Positions 17,517-25,148 of a stretch of 64,000 nt of DNA are shown here, piece after piece (position 1 is the first letter of the stretch; every line of letters begins with the position of its first letter). The position numbers and the translations under genes are program-made. Origin of the DNA: Anderseniella sp963700895 (GTDB taxonomy: Bacteria > Pseudomonadota > Alphaproteobacteria > Rhizobiales > Aestuariivirgaceae); the NCBI GenBank assembly GCA_963700895.1, contig CAVOZI010000002.1, forward strand, positions 62,001-126,000, written 5' to 3'. Below the pieces are notes generated by a model. That model worked only from the letters and a program-made list of their open reading frames with translations, made no database searches and had not been told where the DNA came from.

Positions 17517-18254
17517 TCAGTCCGCTTCCGTGGCGACCAGCTTCCAGTTCGGATCGCGAGACTTCAGCGGCCGTTCAAAGGTCCAAACGTCCGTGATTTC
17601 CTGGATTTCAGCAGGATCACCATCGATCACCCGGCCTTCGCTGTCGAGCGTGGCCGTGATCAGATCGCTGACGAACTTGACGCTGACCTGAGCGCTGCGG
17701 CCATCTACGATTTCGACGCGCACGATGTCGGCCTTGTTGATCCCGACGAACCGGGACTCGAGAACGTGCCCTTCCTTCTTGCGCTCGTCTATTGCAGATA
17801 CGAAACCGTCGTAAACCTCGCGCGACAGAAGTGGCTTGAGATCCTGCTTGTTGCCCTCCGCAAACGCCGTGACGATCATCTCGTACGCCATCCTGGCGCC
17901 GGCAAGAAACTCGCGAGGCTGGAAAGCCGGGTCTTCGTCATGCAAGGTCTCGATGCCCTTGGCCACTTCCGAACCCTTCTTGGCAAACCCCTCCCAGACA
18001 GGTTTGCGCTCTTCCTCGTCGTCGTCCAGCATGGCTGCAGGCTGCTCCGGAGCCTTGTTGCGCCCGGGCAGCGGCACCACATTGTCGTTGGACCGGGCGG
18101 TCTTGGGTTCTTCTGCCGTCTTGTCCTGACCGGCAAAGGGGTCAAACTGTTTCTCGTTTCCGGTCCTGGTGCCAAGCACGTTTCGCAGCCGGAAGAATAT
18201 GATCACGGCCACGGCCAGAATGATGATGTTGAACGGATCGAAAACCTGGTTCAT
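17517..18254 (-). CDS. Tim44/TimA-family protein
   Basis: A 245-residue protein with a single N-terminal membrane helix (FNIIILAVAVIIFFRL, about 8-23), a charged low-complexity linker, and a C-terminal Tim44-like NTF2-fold domain (FLAGARMAYEMIVTAFAEGNKQDLKPLLSREVYDGF). In bacteria, TimA proteins are considered relatives of the mitochondrial import motor anchor; their task is not settled. A TTG at 18266 is in frame, but the ATG at 18254 starts the conserved MNQVFDPFNII. It diverges from fxsA across 150 bases and leads the mltA-smr-HTH row. Confidence 0.88.
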   Translation of the reverse strand: MNQVFDPFNIIILAVAVIIFFRLRNVLGTRTGNEKQFDPFAGQDKTAEEPKTARSNDNVVPLPGRNKAPEQPAAMLDDDEEERKPVWEGFAKKGSEVAKGIETLHDEDPAFQPREFLAGARMAYEMIVTAFAEGNKQDLKPLLSREVYDGFVSAIDERKKEGHVLESRFVGINKADIVRVEIVDGRSAQVSVKFVSDLITATLDSEGRVIDGDPAEIQEITDVWTFERPLKSRDPNWKLVATEAD

Positions 18255-18404
18255 CGACGGGACCAACCCTTGTCTTTTACGGTGCCGGCGTGACTCAGCC
18301 GGGTGTTTTCATGGTGCATTCGGGTTATATAGGCATTGATGCTGTAGCTGGGCAATGGCAGCAAGGCGTACAACCCCTAACTGAGCGATATATCTTCCAG
18401 GCGC

Positions 18405-18923
18405 ATGCGATATTTTCTGTTCATTGCCTTTGTCGTTGTCCCGGTACTGGAGATAACGCTTTTCCTTCAGGTTGGTTCGCTCATTGGCATACCGGCGACC
18501 ATTTCACTCATCTTGCTGACCGCCATTACGGGCGCGATCGTTGTTCGCAGCCAGGGATTGCAAGTGCTGTCGAAGATCCGGCAATCGATCCAGCAGGGAA
18601 ATCCTCCCGTCGATGCCCTCATACAGGGCGCTTGCGTGCTGGCCGCCGGGCTGTTGCTGCTGACCCCCGGCTTTGCAACTGATGCGTTGGGTTTTTCCCT
18701 GCTGATCCCGCCGGTGCGGTCGTTCATGACATCCAGGATCTGGAAACTCATCGAGCCACATGTGGTGACAACGACCGTTCACGAGACCAGTTGGCGGGAG
18801 AACACGTCAAGACACGGTACTCAAACCACGATAATTGAAGGTGAAGCCGTCGAAATCCCAGACAAGACTGACAAAACTGGCAGGGGTGGCAACATGACCG
18901 ACCATGATGACCGCGAAAGGTAA
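18405..18923 (+). CDS. fxsA: FxsA-family membrane protein
   Basis: A 172-residue integral membrane protein with helices at about 1-22, 25-48 and 75-105. FVVVPVLEITLFLQVGSLIG and LLLLTPGFATDALGFSLLIPPVR are the FxsA (suppressor of F exclusion of phage T7) signatures. The molecular function is unknown. The C-terminal 60 residues are polar and poorly conserved. It precedes secB on the same strand by 79 bases. Confidence 0.9.
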   Translation: MRYFLFIAFVVVPVLEITLFLQVGSLIGIPATISLILLTAITGAIVVRSQGLQVLSKIRQSIQQGNPPVDALIQGACVLAAGLLLLTPGFATDALGFSLLIPPVRSFMTSRIWKLIEPHVVTTTVHETSWRENTSRHGTQTTIIEGEAVEIPDKTDKTGRGGNMTDHDDRER

Positions 18924-19002
18924 ACTTGAACCTTTCCCGGCACCATGCTAGCCACGCCGGCAATCAGGTGAAACAACCGCCCAAGACAAGGACTCTGCAC
19001 AA

Positions 19003-19524
19003 ATGGCAAAAGCAGCAAAGAAGACAGCTTCGAATACGGAATCGGCTGGAGGCGAGGCAGTTGATGGTGCACGAGCGGAACGTGCGGGTCCTCCATCCAT
19101 GAAGATCCTCGGCCAATACATCAAAGACCTTTCGTTCGAGAACCCGAATGCGCCGCAGTCGCTCGCAGGCCAGGATGGTCAACCGGAAATCAACATTGCC
19201 GTAAACGTGAATGCAAAGCCGATGTCACAGACCGACTTCGAGGTCGAGCTGCATCTCAATGCCAAGGCACAAGGCAAGTCAGGCATCGTGTTCGCCGCCG
19301 AGCTTCTTTATGCTGGCATTTTCCGGCTTGAGAACATTCCCCAGGATGCGCTTCATCCCGTCGTGCTGGTGGAATGCCCCCGCATGCTGTTTCCGTTTGC
19401 CCGCCAGATCCTTTCAGATGTATCCCGCAATGGCGGTTTCCCGCCACTGATGCTCGACCCGATCGATTTCGCCGCCATGTATCAGCAACGCGCTGCAGCC
19501 GGTGCCAACCAGGTCAAGAACTGA
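19003..19524 (+). CDS. secB: Protein-export chaperone SecB
   Basis: A tetrameric cytosolic chaperone that keeps precursors unfolded and delivers them to SecA. After a 30-residue N-terminal extension come MKILGQYIKDLSFENPNAP, the central strands EVELHLNAKAQGKSGIVFAAELLYAGIF, and the conserved HPVVLVECPRMLFPFARQILSD and GGFPPLMLDPIDFAAMY. The length of 173 is slightly longer than E. coli SecB because of the extension. Its stop is only 8 bases from the stop of convergent dnaQ. Confidence 0.97.
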   Translation: MAKAAKKTASNTESAGGEAVDGARAERAGPPSMKILGQYIKDLSFENPNAPQSLAGQDGQPEINIAVNVNAKPMSQTDFEVELHLNAKAQGKSGIVFAAELLYAGIFRLENIPQDALHPVVLVECPRMLFPFARQILSDVSRNGGFPPLMLDPIDFAAMYQQRAAAGANQVKN

Positions 19525-19532
19525 GCCTGACA

Positions 19533-20231
19533 TCAGGATCGGGTTGCCCGCCACAAGGCCTTGTCTCCAAGGCGGGCGATCATCTCGGCATGTGACCGGA
19601 CTTCCTGATCGCTCAATCTGGACGGCAACGGGTCTGGCCTGCTTCGGGCATGTGTGGGGGTTCTCACCTGTCGGACTGTCCGGGTTTCGCGGACTTCTGT
19701 CAGGCTGAATGCTGTCTGGCGCCCGCCAATCAGCTCGATATAGACGTCAGCCAGCAACTCCGAATCGAGCAGTGCGCCGTGCTTGTCGCGTTTGGAATTG
19801 TCGATCCCATAACGGCGGCACAATGCATCCAGACTGTTGGGACCCATGGGATGGCGTTTGCGCGCCAGTGCGAGGCTGTCGATTACCCGTTCCATGGGCA
19901 GGATTGGCCGGCTTATCAATGACAGTTCAGCATTGATGAATTTCATGTCGAACTGCGCGTTGTGGATGACGAGAACCCCGTCACCGATGAAGTCCAGAAA
20001 CGCGTCCACCACAGCTTCGAACACGGGATGGTTTGCAAGAAACTCTGCCGACAGGCCGTGAACGTTGAACGCCTCCTGTGGCATATCCCGTTCGGGGTTG
20101 ATGTACTGGTGGTAGAAGTTTCCGGTAGGGATGTGGTTGACCAGCTCCACAGCGCCGATCTCGACAATCCTGTCTCCGGTTGCCGGGTCAAGTCCGGTGG
20201 TTTCGGTATCGAGTACGATTTCGCGAATCAT
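19533..20231 (-). CDS. dnaQ: DNA polymerase III epsilon subunit (3'-5' proofreading exonuclease)
   Basis: The proofreading exonuclease of the replicative polymerase. The 232 residues hold the DEDDh catalytic set: Asp8 and Glu10 in LDTETTG, Asp95 in HNAQFDMKF, and His151/Asp156 in KHGALLDSELLADVY. The C-terminal tail after about 175 is the alpha-subunit-binding part. Its ATG overlaps the coaE stop by 4 bases. The holA delta subunit is encoded at 32542-33558, so two holoenzyme subunits flank the putative origin. Confidence 0.96.
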   Translation of the reverse strand: MIREIVLDTETTGLDPATGDRIVEIGAVELVNHIPTGNFYHQYINPERDMPQEAFNVHGLSAEFLANHPVFEAVVDAFLDFIGDGVLVIHNAQFDMKFINAELSLISRPILPMERVIDSLALARKRHPMGPNSLDALCRRYGIDNSKRDKHGALLDSELLADVYIELIGGRQTAFSLTEVRETRTVRQVRTPTHARSRPDPLPSRLSDQEVRSHAEMIARLGDKALWRATRS

Positions 20232-20857
20232 GAGCTGCCTGCGCGTTGTCCGGCCCGCTGGCGAAGTTCGCTGATAACCTGTTTCACGGCAAGACGTGTA
20301 TCATCAAGACTGACGCCTGTGGATATTATGTAATCCGCCCGGCGGCGTTTTTCCTCATCGGGTACCTGGCGGGCGAGAATCGACTCGAACTTTTCGCTGG
20401 TCATGCCGGGGCGCGCGAGGGCGCGCTCGCGCTGTACCGCGGCTGGGGCGGAAACCACAATCACGGCATCGAATTCGTCCGTCCTGTCGCCTTCGAAAAG
20501 CAGCGGGATGTCAAACAAGACCAGGCCCACTGCGGCCTGTCTTGCTGAGTCCAGGAAGCGGCGTTGCTCTTCATGGACGAGCGGATGAACTATCTGTTCA
20601 AGCATGCGGATCGCGTCCGGGTCATTCAGCACCAGTTTCGAAAGTATCGTACGGTCTACCGCACCATCAACGATTGCGTCGGGAAAGTGCGCCGCGATCT
20701 TGGATACCGCGCGGCTGCCTCTGGCGTACAATTCGTGCACCGTCGCGTCGGCATCGAATACAGGAATGCCTGCATTCCGGAACATTTCAGATACCGTGGA
20801 TTTGCCCATGGCTATCGAACCGGTAAGAGCTACCCGCAATGGACGCTTTTCAGCCAC
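20228..20857 (-). CDS. coaE: Dephospho-CoA kinase
   Basis: Phosphorylates dephospho-CoA in the last step of coenzyme A synthesis. The P-loop GSIAMGKST is near the N-terminus, followed by VFDADATVHELY, VHPLVHEEQ and VLFDIPLLFE. No ATG is available. A GTG at 20857 and a TTG at 20863 are both possible and both overlap the end of aroE; I use the GTG. coaA, for the first step of the pathway, is at 8772-9722. Confidence 0.94.
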   Translation of the reverse strand: MAEKRPLRVALTGSIAMGKSTVSEMFRNAGIPVFDADATVHELYARGSRAVSKIAAHFPDAIVDGAVDRTILSKLVLNDPDAIRMLEQIVHPLVHEEQRRFLDSARQAAVGLVLFDIPLLFEGDRTDEFDAVIVVSAPAAVQRERALARPGMTSEKFESILARQVPDEEKRRRADYIISTGVSLDDTRLAVKQVISELRQRAGQRAGSS

Positions 20858-21683
20858 TGACAAGAATGTCCTGTTCGATCAGATGGCGTAGTTCGGGCGT
20901 GACTTCCGGGCGTATGCCGAACCACAGTTCAAAGCCGCGTACTGCCTGGTGAAGCAACATCCCTAACCCATCGAGTGTTGGTCGGCCAATCGCGTTGGCT
21001 CGAGCAAGAAAAGGCGTCGTCAATGGCACATAGACAATGTCGGCAAAGATGCAATCGGCAGATGTGTCCTGCATCGGAAAGGGAAACTCGCCCTTCCCGC
21101 CAGTGCCCAGGGAAGTGGTATTGATGACAATGTCGGCCGTTGGCGCGACGAGGTGCAGATCATCTGCTGCTACAACTGTCGTCAATGCTGGTGCAAGTGA
21201 TGCGACTTCTTCTGCACGGTTGCGGTTACGGTTGGCGACGGTGATTGCAGATACACCAGCTGTGGACATCGCTCCGATGATGCTTCTGGCCGCACCTCCG
21301 GCGCCAAGGATGACGGCGTGGGACCGCTTCGGGGTAAACGTCGGGTAGACAGTCAGAAGATGCGTCAGAAATCCTTCACCATCGGTGGAGGTCCCGGAGA
21401 TGACCCCCCGGTCCTGATAGATCGTGTTGACGCTTCCTGTCTGTCGGGCAGCTTCATCGATTCGGTCCAGCAATGGAATTACGGCCTGCTTGTGCGGCAC
21501 TGTCACATTACAGCCCTCGAGTTCACCCTGTCGAACCTGGCTGATCAGCGCCGGCAACTGTGCAGTCGCCAGATCGCGGATGGTATAGTCAGCATCAAGG
21601 CCATGTTTGCGGATCCAGTAGCCATGTATGAGCGGTGAGCGGGAATGGGATATGTTCTGGCCTACAACGCAAGCGTGTTTCAT
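20850..21683 (-). CDS. aroE: Shikimate dehydrogenase AroE
   Basis: Reduces dehydroshikimate with NADPH in aromatic amino acid synthesis. Seen in the sequence are NISHSRSPLIHGYW (shikimate-binding serines), NVTVPHKQ with the catalytic lysine, TDGEGFL, the nucleotide-binding ILGAGGAARSI and NRNRNRAEE. Length is 277 residues. The ATG at 21683 comes one base after the maf stop, which suggests coupling. A GTG at 21704 inside maf is an alternative. Confidence 0.95.
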   Translation of the reverse strand: MKHACVVGQNISHSRSPLIHGYWIRKHGLDADYTIRDLATAQLPALISQVRQGELEGCNVTVPHKQAVIPLLDRIDEAARQTGSVNTIYQDRGVISGTSTDGEGFLTHLLTVYPTFTPKRSHAVILGAGGAARSIIGAMSTAGVSAITVANRNRNRAEEVASLAPALTTVVAADDLHLVAPTADIVINTTSLGTGGKGEFPFPMQDTSADCIFADIVYVPLTTPFLARANAIGRPTLDGLGMLLHQAVRGFELWFGIRPEVTPELRHLIEQDILVSG

Positions 21684-21684
21684 G

Positions 21685-22296
21685 TCAGATGTCCATAGCG
21701 TCACATAGGGCTGTGTCGAGATAGGTGAGCAGCGGCAGCAAGGGCATGCCCATGATGGTGAAGTGGTTGCCTTCTATGGACCTGAACAGCCTGATGCCTT
21801 TGCCTTCTATCTGATAACATCCAACAGCCGCATGAATTTCGGGTCCGGCATCATCCAGATAGGCCTCAATTTCGCGGTCATTCATGACTTTCATGGTGAG
21901 TTCGGCGGTGTCAACCAGTTCGAATGTCACCTGGCCACCCATGTAACATGCCACTGCTGAATGGAGTTGGTGGGTTTTGCCTTGCAGTTTGCGCAGCTTG
22001 CCATGAGTGTCCTGCCGGTTTGGGGTCTTGCTGAGCAGTTCGCCATCAAGTGCAAGTATTTGATCGGATCCGATAACCAGTGACGACGGGTGGTGAACCG
22101 ATACAGAGCGGGCTTTTTCTCTGGCGAGCAGCAGTGCGATCCTGTCTGGCGGCAAGCCTTGCGCGAGGCCAGATGCCTTTGTGGCTGCTTCGTCTAGAGA
22201 TGCCGGGTGAACTGTAAAGCCGATGCCGGCATTCTCAAGCATCGCTTGCCGGGATCGGCTGCCGGAGGCAAGTATCAACTTGGTGGTATCAGGCAC
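21685..22296 (-). CDS. Maf-family nucleoside triphosphate pyrophosphatase
   Basis: A 203-residue member of the Maf/YceF family, which hydrolyses non-canonical or selected NTPs to monophosphates. The active-site SGSRSRQAML start, the LLAREKA helix, SLVIGSDQIL with the catalytic Asp, and GKLRKLQGKTHQLHSAV are present. The closing segment RSIEGNHFTIMGMPLLPLL is the family C-terminal block. The start is a GTG overlapping the ppsR stop by 8 bases, so it is likely coupled to ppsR translation. Confidence 0.92.
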   Translation of the reverse strand: MPDTTKLILASGSRSRQAMLENAGIGFTVHPASLDEAATKASGLAQGLPPDRIALLLAREKARSVSVHHPSSLVIGSDQILALDGELLSKTPNRQDTHGKLRKLQGKTHQLHSAVACYMGGQVTFELVDTAELTMKVMNDREIEAYLDDAGPEIHAAVGCYQIEGKGIRLFRSIEGNHFTIMGMPLLPLLTYLDTALCDAMDI

Positions 22297-23125
22297 GGGT
22301 TGTTACCGGTCGTTGGGAAAGCAAGTTGATGATTGCTGCCGCGGTCTCCTCGATGGAGCGGCGTGTGACATCCACTACCGGCCAGCTATTGGCTGTACAG
22401 AGTTTTCTCATGTCCAGGATTTCCTGGGTTATGGCGTTGCGGTCGGTATAGGACGTATCGCGTCCTTCGTTCAACGTCAGCAGTCGATGGCGCCGGATCT
22501 GGGAAATACGCTCCGCACTTGCCACCAAGCCCACGACGAGGGGGTTCTTCAGCTTGAAAAGCACCGGTGGAGGCTGGATGCCAGGTACCAAGGGGATGTT
22601 GGCGGTTTTTATGCCTCGATTAGCCAGGTAGATGCTGGTCGGTGTTTTTGATGAACGGCTGATACCCAGCAGGATGACATCGGCTGCATCCAGGTCAGCG
22701 ACTTGTTGGCCATCATCGTGGGCCATCGTGTAGTTCAGGGCATCGATACGCTTGAAGTACTCTGCATTGAGAACGTGCTGGCCACCGATGTGAGGCTTGG
22801 ACTTTGCGTTGAGATACGTCGCCAGGCTTGCGATCACCGGATCGAGAATTGAGATGCAAGGCGTGCCCATGGCTTCGCAGCGGCGTTCAATCTCTAGCTT
22901 CAATGCGTCATCTGCAATGGTGAAGAGGACAATTCCCGGCTGTTTTTCCACTTCTGATATCACCCTGTCGAGCTGTTTGGATGTTCGCACGAGCGTGTAG
23001 ATGTGCTCGATAGGCTGATATCCCGCGTAGTACGCCGTAGCTGCGCGAGCAACGGTGTTGAGAGTCTCTCCGGTGGCGTCGGAGACCAGGTGCATGTGAA
23101 AGTACTGTTTTGCAGTTGTCCTCAT
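22289..23125 (-). CDS. ppsR: Pyruvate, phosphate dikinase regulatory protein (DUF299, RP001-type)
   Basis: A bifunctional serine/threonine kinase/phosphorylase of the DUF299 family that controls PEP synthase or pyruvate phosphate dikinase by ADP-dependent phosphorylation. From the ATG at 23125 it is 278 residues. FHMHLVSDATGETLNTVARA, the P-loop-like LGISRSSKTPTSIYLANRG and PLVPGIQPP are the family hallmarks. This gene is the Rickettsia RP001/Caulobacter neighbour of the replication origin, which makes the adjoining gap important. A consensus DnaA box lies 26 bases upstream of its start. Confidence 0.94.
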   Translation of the reverse strand: MRTTAKQYFHMHLVSDATGETLNTVARAATAYYAGYQPIEHIYTLVRTSKQLDRVISEVEKQPGIVLFTIADDALKLEIERRCEAMGTPCISILDPVIASLATYLNAKSKPHIGGQHVLNAEYFKRIDALNYTMAHDDGQQVADLDAADVILLGISRSSKTPTSIYLANRGIKTANIPLVPGIQPPPVLFKLKNPLVVGLVASAERISQIRRHRLLTLNEGRDTSYTDRNAITQEILDMRKLCTANSWPVVDVTRRSIEETAAAIINLLSQRPVTTRA

Positions 23126-23151
23126 GTCGTGTCCATAGCGTGTTTGTGGTT

Positions 23152-23160
23152 TGTGGAAAA
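23152..23160 (-). promoter_or_regulatory. DnaA box (TTTTCCACA)
   Basis: Read on the minus strand this nonamer fits TTWTNCACA exactly and differs from the strongest box TTATCCACA at one position. It is the only full consensus match I find in the putative origin gap, and it also lies just upstream of ppsR. Confidence 0.6.
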
Positions 23161-23340
23161 GTTGGTGTTGCGCGGCTGAGGGATATAGTTGTTCACCTGC
23201 CATGCCGAATGTCTTGATGTCAGCAGCGCAGGGGACGGAGTTTTCGGGTGGGTGGGTGTTTTGAATTTCGAGGAAGATCGTGTGGATGCATTGTTGGTTT
23301 TCTGTGGGGTGATCATGAATTGGTCGAAAAGATTGTTTTT

Positions 23341-23353
23341 AATCAATATGTTA
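23341..23353 (+). promoter_or_regulatory. IHF consensus site in the AT-rich core of the putative origin
   Basis: AATCAATATGTTA fits the IHF consensus WATCAA-N4-TTR at every defined position. It lies in the most AT-rich part of the gap, where DNA bending by IHF would help origin melting. IHF is known to bind the Caulobacter origin. Confidence 0.6.
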
Positions 23354-23483
23354 GATTACATTCGTTTCTGGGTTGATGAAAAGCTGAATGTGTGGAGAGA
23401 CGTTGGTTCGTGTCCATTTTTGTTGACAAACTGGTATTGCTTTCATCAACGGTTCAGCATCAACATCATCTAGAGATTCATAT

Positions 23484-24551
23484 ATGGGGACTGAGCGGGG
23501 AATTGTGAGCAAACCACTTCTTGATACACTGCAGGGGCGTTCTCCTGAGAAGCGTCCGATATGGTTGATGAGACAGGCTGGCAGGTATCTGCCGGAGTAC
23601 AGGCAGGTCCGTGAACAGGCGGGCGGGTTTCTGGACCTGTGTTATACGCCGAGTCTGGCGTGTGAAGTGACGCTGCAGCCCTTACGGCGATATGATCTGG
23701 ATGCAGCGATCCTGTTTGCGGATATTCTGCTCATACCCCAGGCTATGGGCTGTGGCCTGTCATTCAGGGAGAACGAAGGCCCGGTTTTGGGCAAGGTTCG
23801 CGACAGTGCAGATGTTGGGCGATTGACTGCCGACATAGGCAAACTGAACGAGACGCTGTTGCCTGTCTACGAGTCGGTGTCCCTGATCAAGGCTGGTTTG
23901 GGCCGTGACAAGACGCTGATAGGTTTCTGCGGTGCTCCGTGGACAGTCGCGACTTACATGATCGAAGGTGATACTTCGTCAGAGCGTGCAAATAGCAGGC
24001 TTGCGGCTTTCAAGGGTGAGGCGTGGCTTGATGACCTGATCGGGATGCTTGTCGAGAGTTCGGTGGAATATCTTGATTGGCAGATCAGGGCCGGGGCTGA
24101 AGTGGTGCAGATCTTCGACACCTGGGCCGGCGACCTGAGTGGCGATTTGCTGAACAGGTTCTGCTTCGAACCGATCGCGAGGATGCGTGCGGAGTTGGGG
24201 CGGCGGTGGCCTGACGTTCCGGTGATAGGCTTTGCCAGGGGTGTGGGAGTGTCGCAGGCGGATTTTGTGGCTGCTACCGCCGTTGATGCAGTCGGCATCG
24301 AGTGGCCTGTGGCGACGGGTTGGGCGAGAGACCACCTTGTGCCGGAGTGTGTTGTTCAGGGTAATCTTGATCCTTTGGCCCTTGTGGCTGGCGGCGAGGG
24401 AATGAAGTCGGCGACAAGAAGGATTTTGAACGATTTGCCGGTGGGCCGGCACATATTCAACCTGGGTCACGGTATTCGCAAGGAAACGCCGCCTGAACAC
24501 GTTACCCAGCTTATCAACACGATTCGTGATTTCGATGCCCGGAGTGGTTGA
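23484..24551 (+). CDS. hemE: Uroporphyrinogen decarboxylase
   Basis: Decarboxylates uroporphyrinogen III to coproporphyrinogen III in haem synthesis. The 355 residues hold both family signatures: RPIWLMRQAGRYLPEYR near the N-terminus and GFCGAPWTVATYMIEG in the middle, plus FDTWAGDLS and NLGHGI near the C-terminus. The ATG at 23484 is used; a GTG at 23505 with GGGGA just before it would shorten the protein by seven residues. Its TGA overlaps the hemJ ATG, so the two haem genes are coupled. Confidence 0.96.
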   Translation: MGTERGIVSKPLLDTLQGRSPEKRPIWLMRQAGRYLPEYRQVREQAGGFLDLCYTPSLACEVTLQPLRRYDLDAAILFADILLIPQAMGCGLSFRENEGPVLGKVRDSADVGRLTADIGKLNETLLPVYESVSLIKAGLGRDKTLIGFCGAPWTVATYMIEGDTSSERANSRLAAFKGEAWLDDLIGMLVESSVEYLDWQIRAGAEVVQIFDTWAGDLSGDLLNRFCFEPIARMRAELGRRWPDVPVIGFARGVGVSQADFVAATAVDAVGIEWPVATGWARDHLVPECVVQGNLDPLALVAGGEGMKSATRRILNDLPVGRHIFNLGHGIRKETPPEHVTQLINTIRDFDARSG

Positions 24552-24985
24552 TGGTGTATGAGTGGATCAAGGCCATTCATGTACTTGCAGTCATATCCTG
24601 GATGGCTGGGTTGCTCTACCTGCCTCGCCTGATGGTCTATCACTGTGGCGCCACCAAGGGTGAGGAGTTTTCGGAAACGCTCAAGGTCATGGAGAGGCGG
24701 CTGCTGAAGGCAATCATGAATCCTGCCATGCTGGTGTCGTGGATTGCCGGGGTCTGGCTGGCGTGGCAGGTAGGGCTTTTACATGACTGGCCGGTGTGGT
24801 TCAGCGTCAAGGTTGTCTGCCTGGTGCTGATGACGGGTTTTCATATGTGGTTGGCGGGTCAGGTGAAAGTGTTCGCTTCCGACAGCAACCAGCGTGGTCA
24901 CATATCATTCCGGGTGGCAAACGAGTTGCCCACGGTGTTGATGGTGTTGATCGTGGTCATGGTAATCGTCAAGCCTTTCCAATGA
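24551..24985 (+). CDS. hemJ: Protoporphyrinogen IX oxidase HemJ
   Basis: A 144-residue membrane protein that oxidises protoporphyrinogen IX to protoporphyrin IX. It is the HemJ type found in many alphaproteobacteria in place of HemG or HemY. Four hydrophobic helices are visible, with the conserved KAIHVLAVISWMAGLLYLPRLMVYH (His at about residue 10) and KVVCLVLMTGFHMWLAGQ. The ATG at 24551 overlaps the hemE stop (TGATG). Confidence 0.93.
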   Translation: MVYEWIKAIHVLAVISWMAGLLYLPRLMVYHCGATKGEEFSETLKVMERRLLKAIMNPAMLVSWIAGVWLAWQVGLLHDWPVWFSVKVVCLVLMTGFHMWLAGQVKVFASDSNQRGHISFRVANELPTVLMVLIVVMVIVKPFQ

Positions 24986-25148
24986 TACGGCAGACGATTA
25001 CGTATTTCGATGTGCGTAGAATGCTGGTATAGGAATCAAGCGGGTTTCGCTGGAGTCCTCCGGTTTGCCGCCTCCTTCCTTTTTGCAGCGGTTTGCGCTC
25101 CGGCGTGCACCGTTGTCCCCTTCATGCAGCAGTTACAGGTCTTGTGAC

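Larger units (their letters stand above)
23126..23483. other. Putative chromosomal replication origin (oriC) between ppsR and hemE
   Basis: This 358-base gap holds no credible gene. Its flanks, divergent DUF299/ppsR and hemE, are the conserved neighbours of experimentally mapped alphaproteobacterial origins (Caulobacter, Rickettsia; hemE also in Sinorhizobium). Within it are one consensus DnaA box (23152-23160), partial boxes carrying TGTGG in the same orientation at 23145, 23281, 23303 and 23391, an AT-rich core (24 of 30 bases at 23331-23360) and an exact IHF consensus. A TTGACA at 23423-23428 could be a hemE -35 element, but no good -10 follows. Two short open frames across the gap look like chance. 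Confidence 0.75.

Noticed and set aside
23339..23354. CtrA-like TTAA...TTAG in the putative origin
   Set aside because: The spacer is eight bases and the second half is TTAG, so the TTAA-N7-TTAA consensus fails twice.
23122..23473. Two small open frames (one on each strand) across the ppsR-hemE gap
   Set aside because: They lack ribosome-binding sites and protein-like composition, and they cover the AT-rich origin-like DNA.
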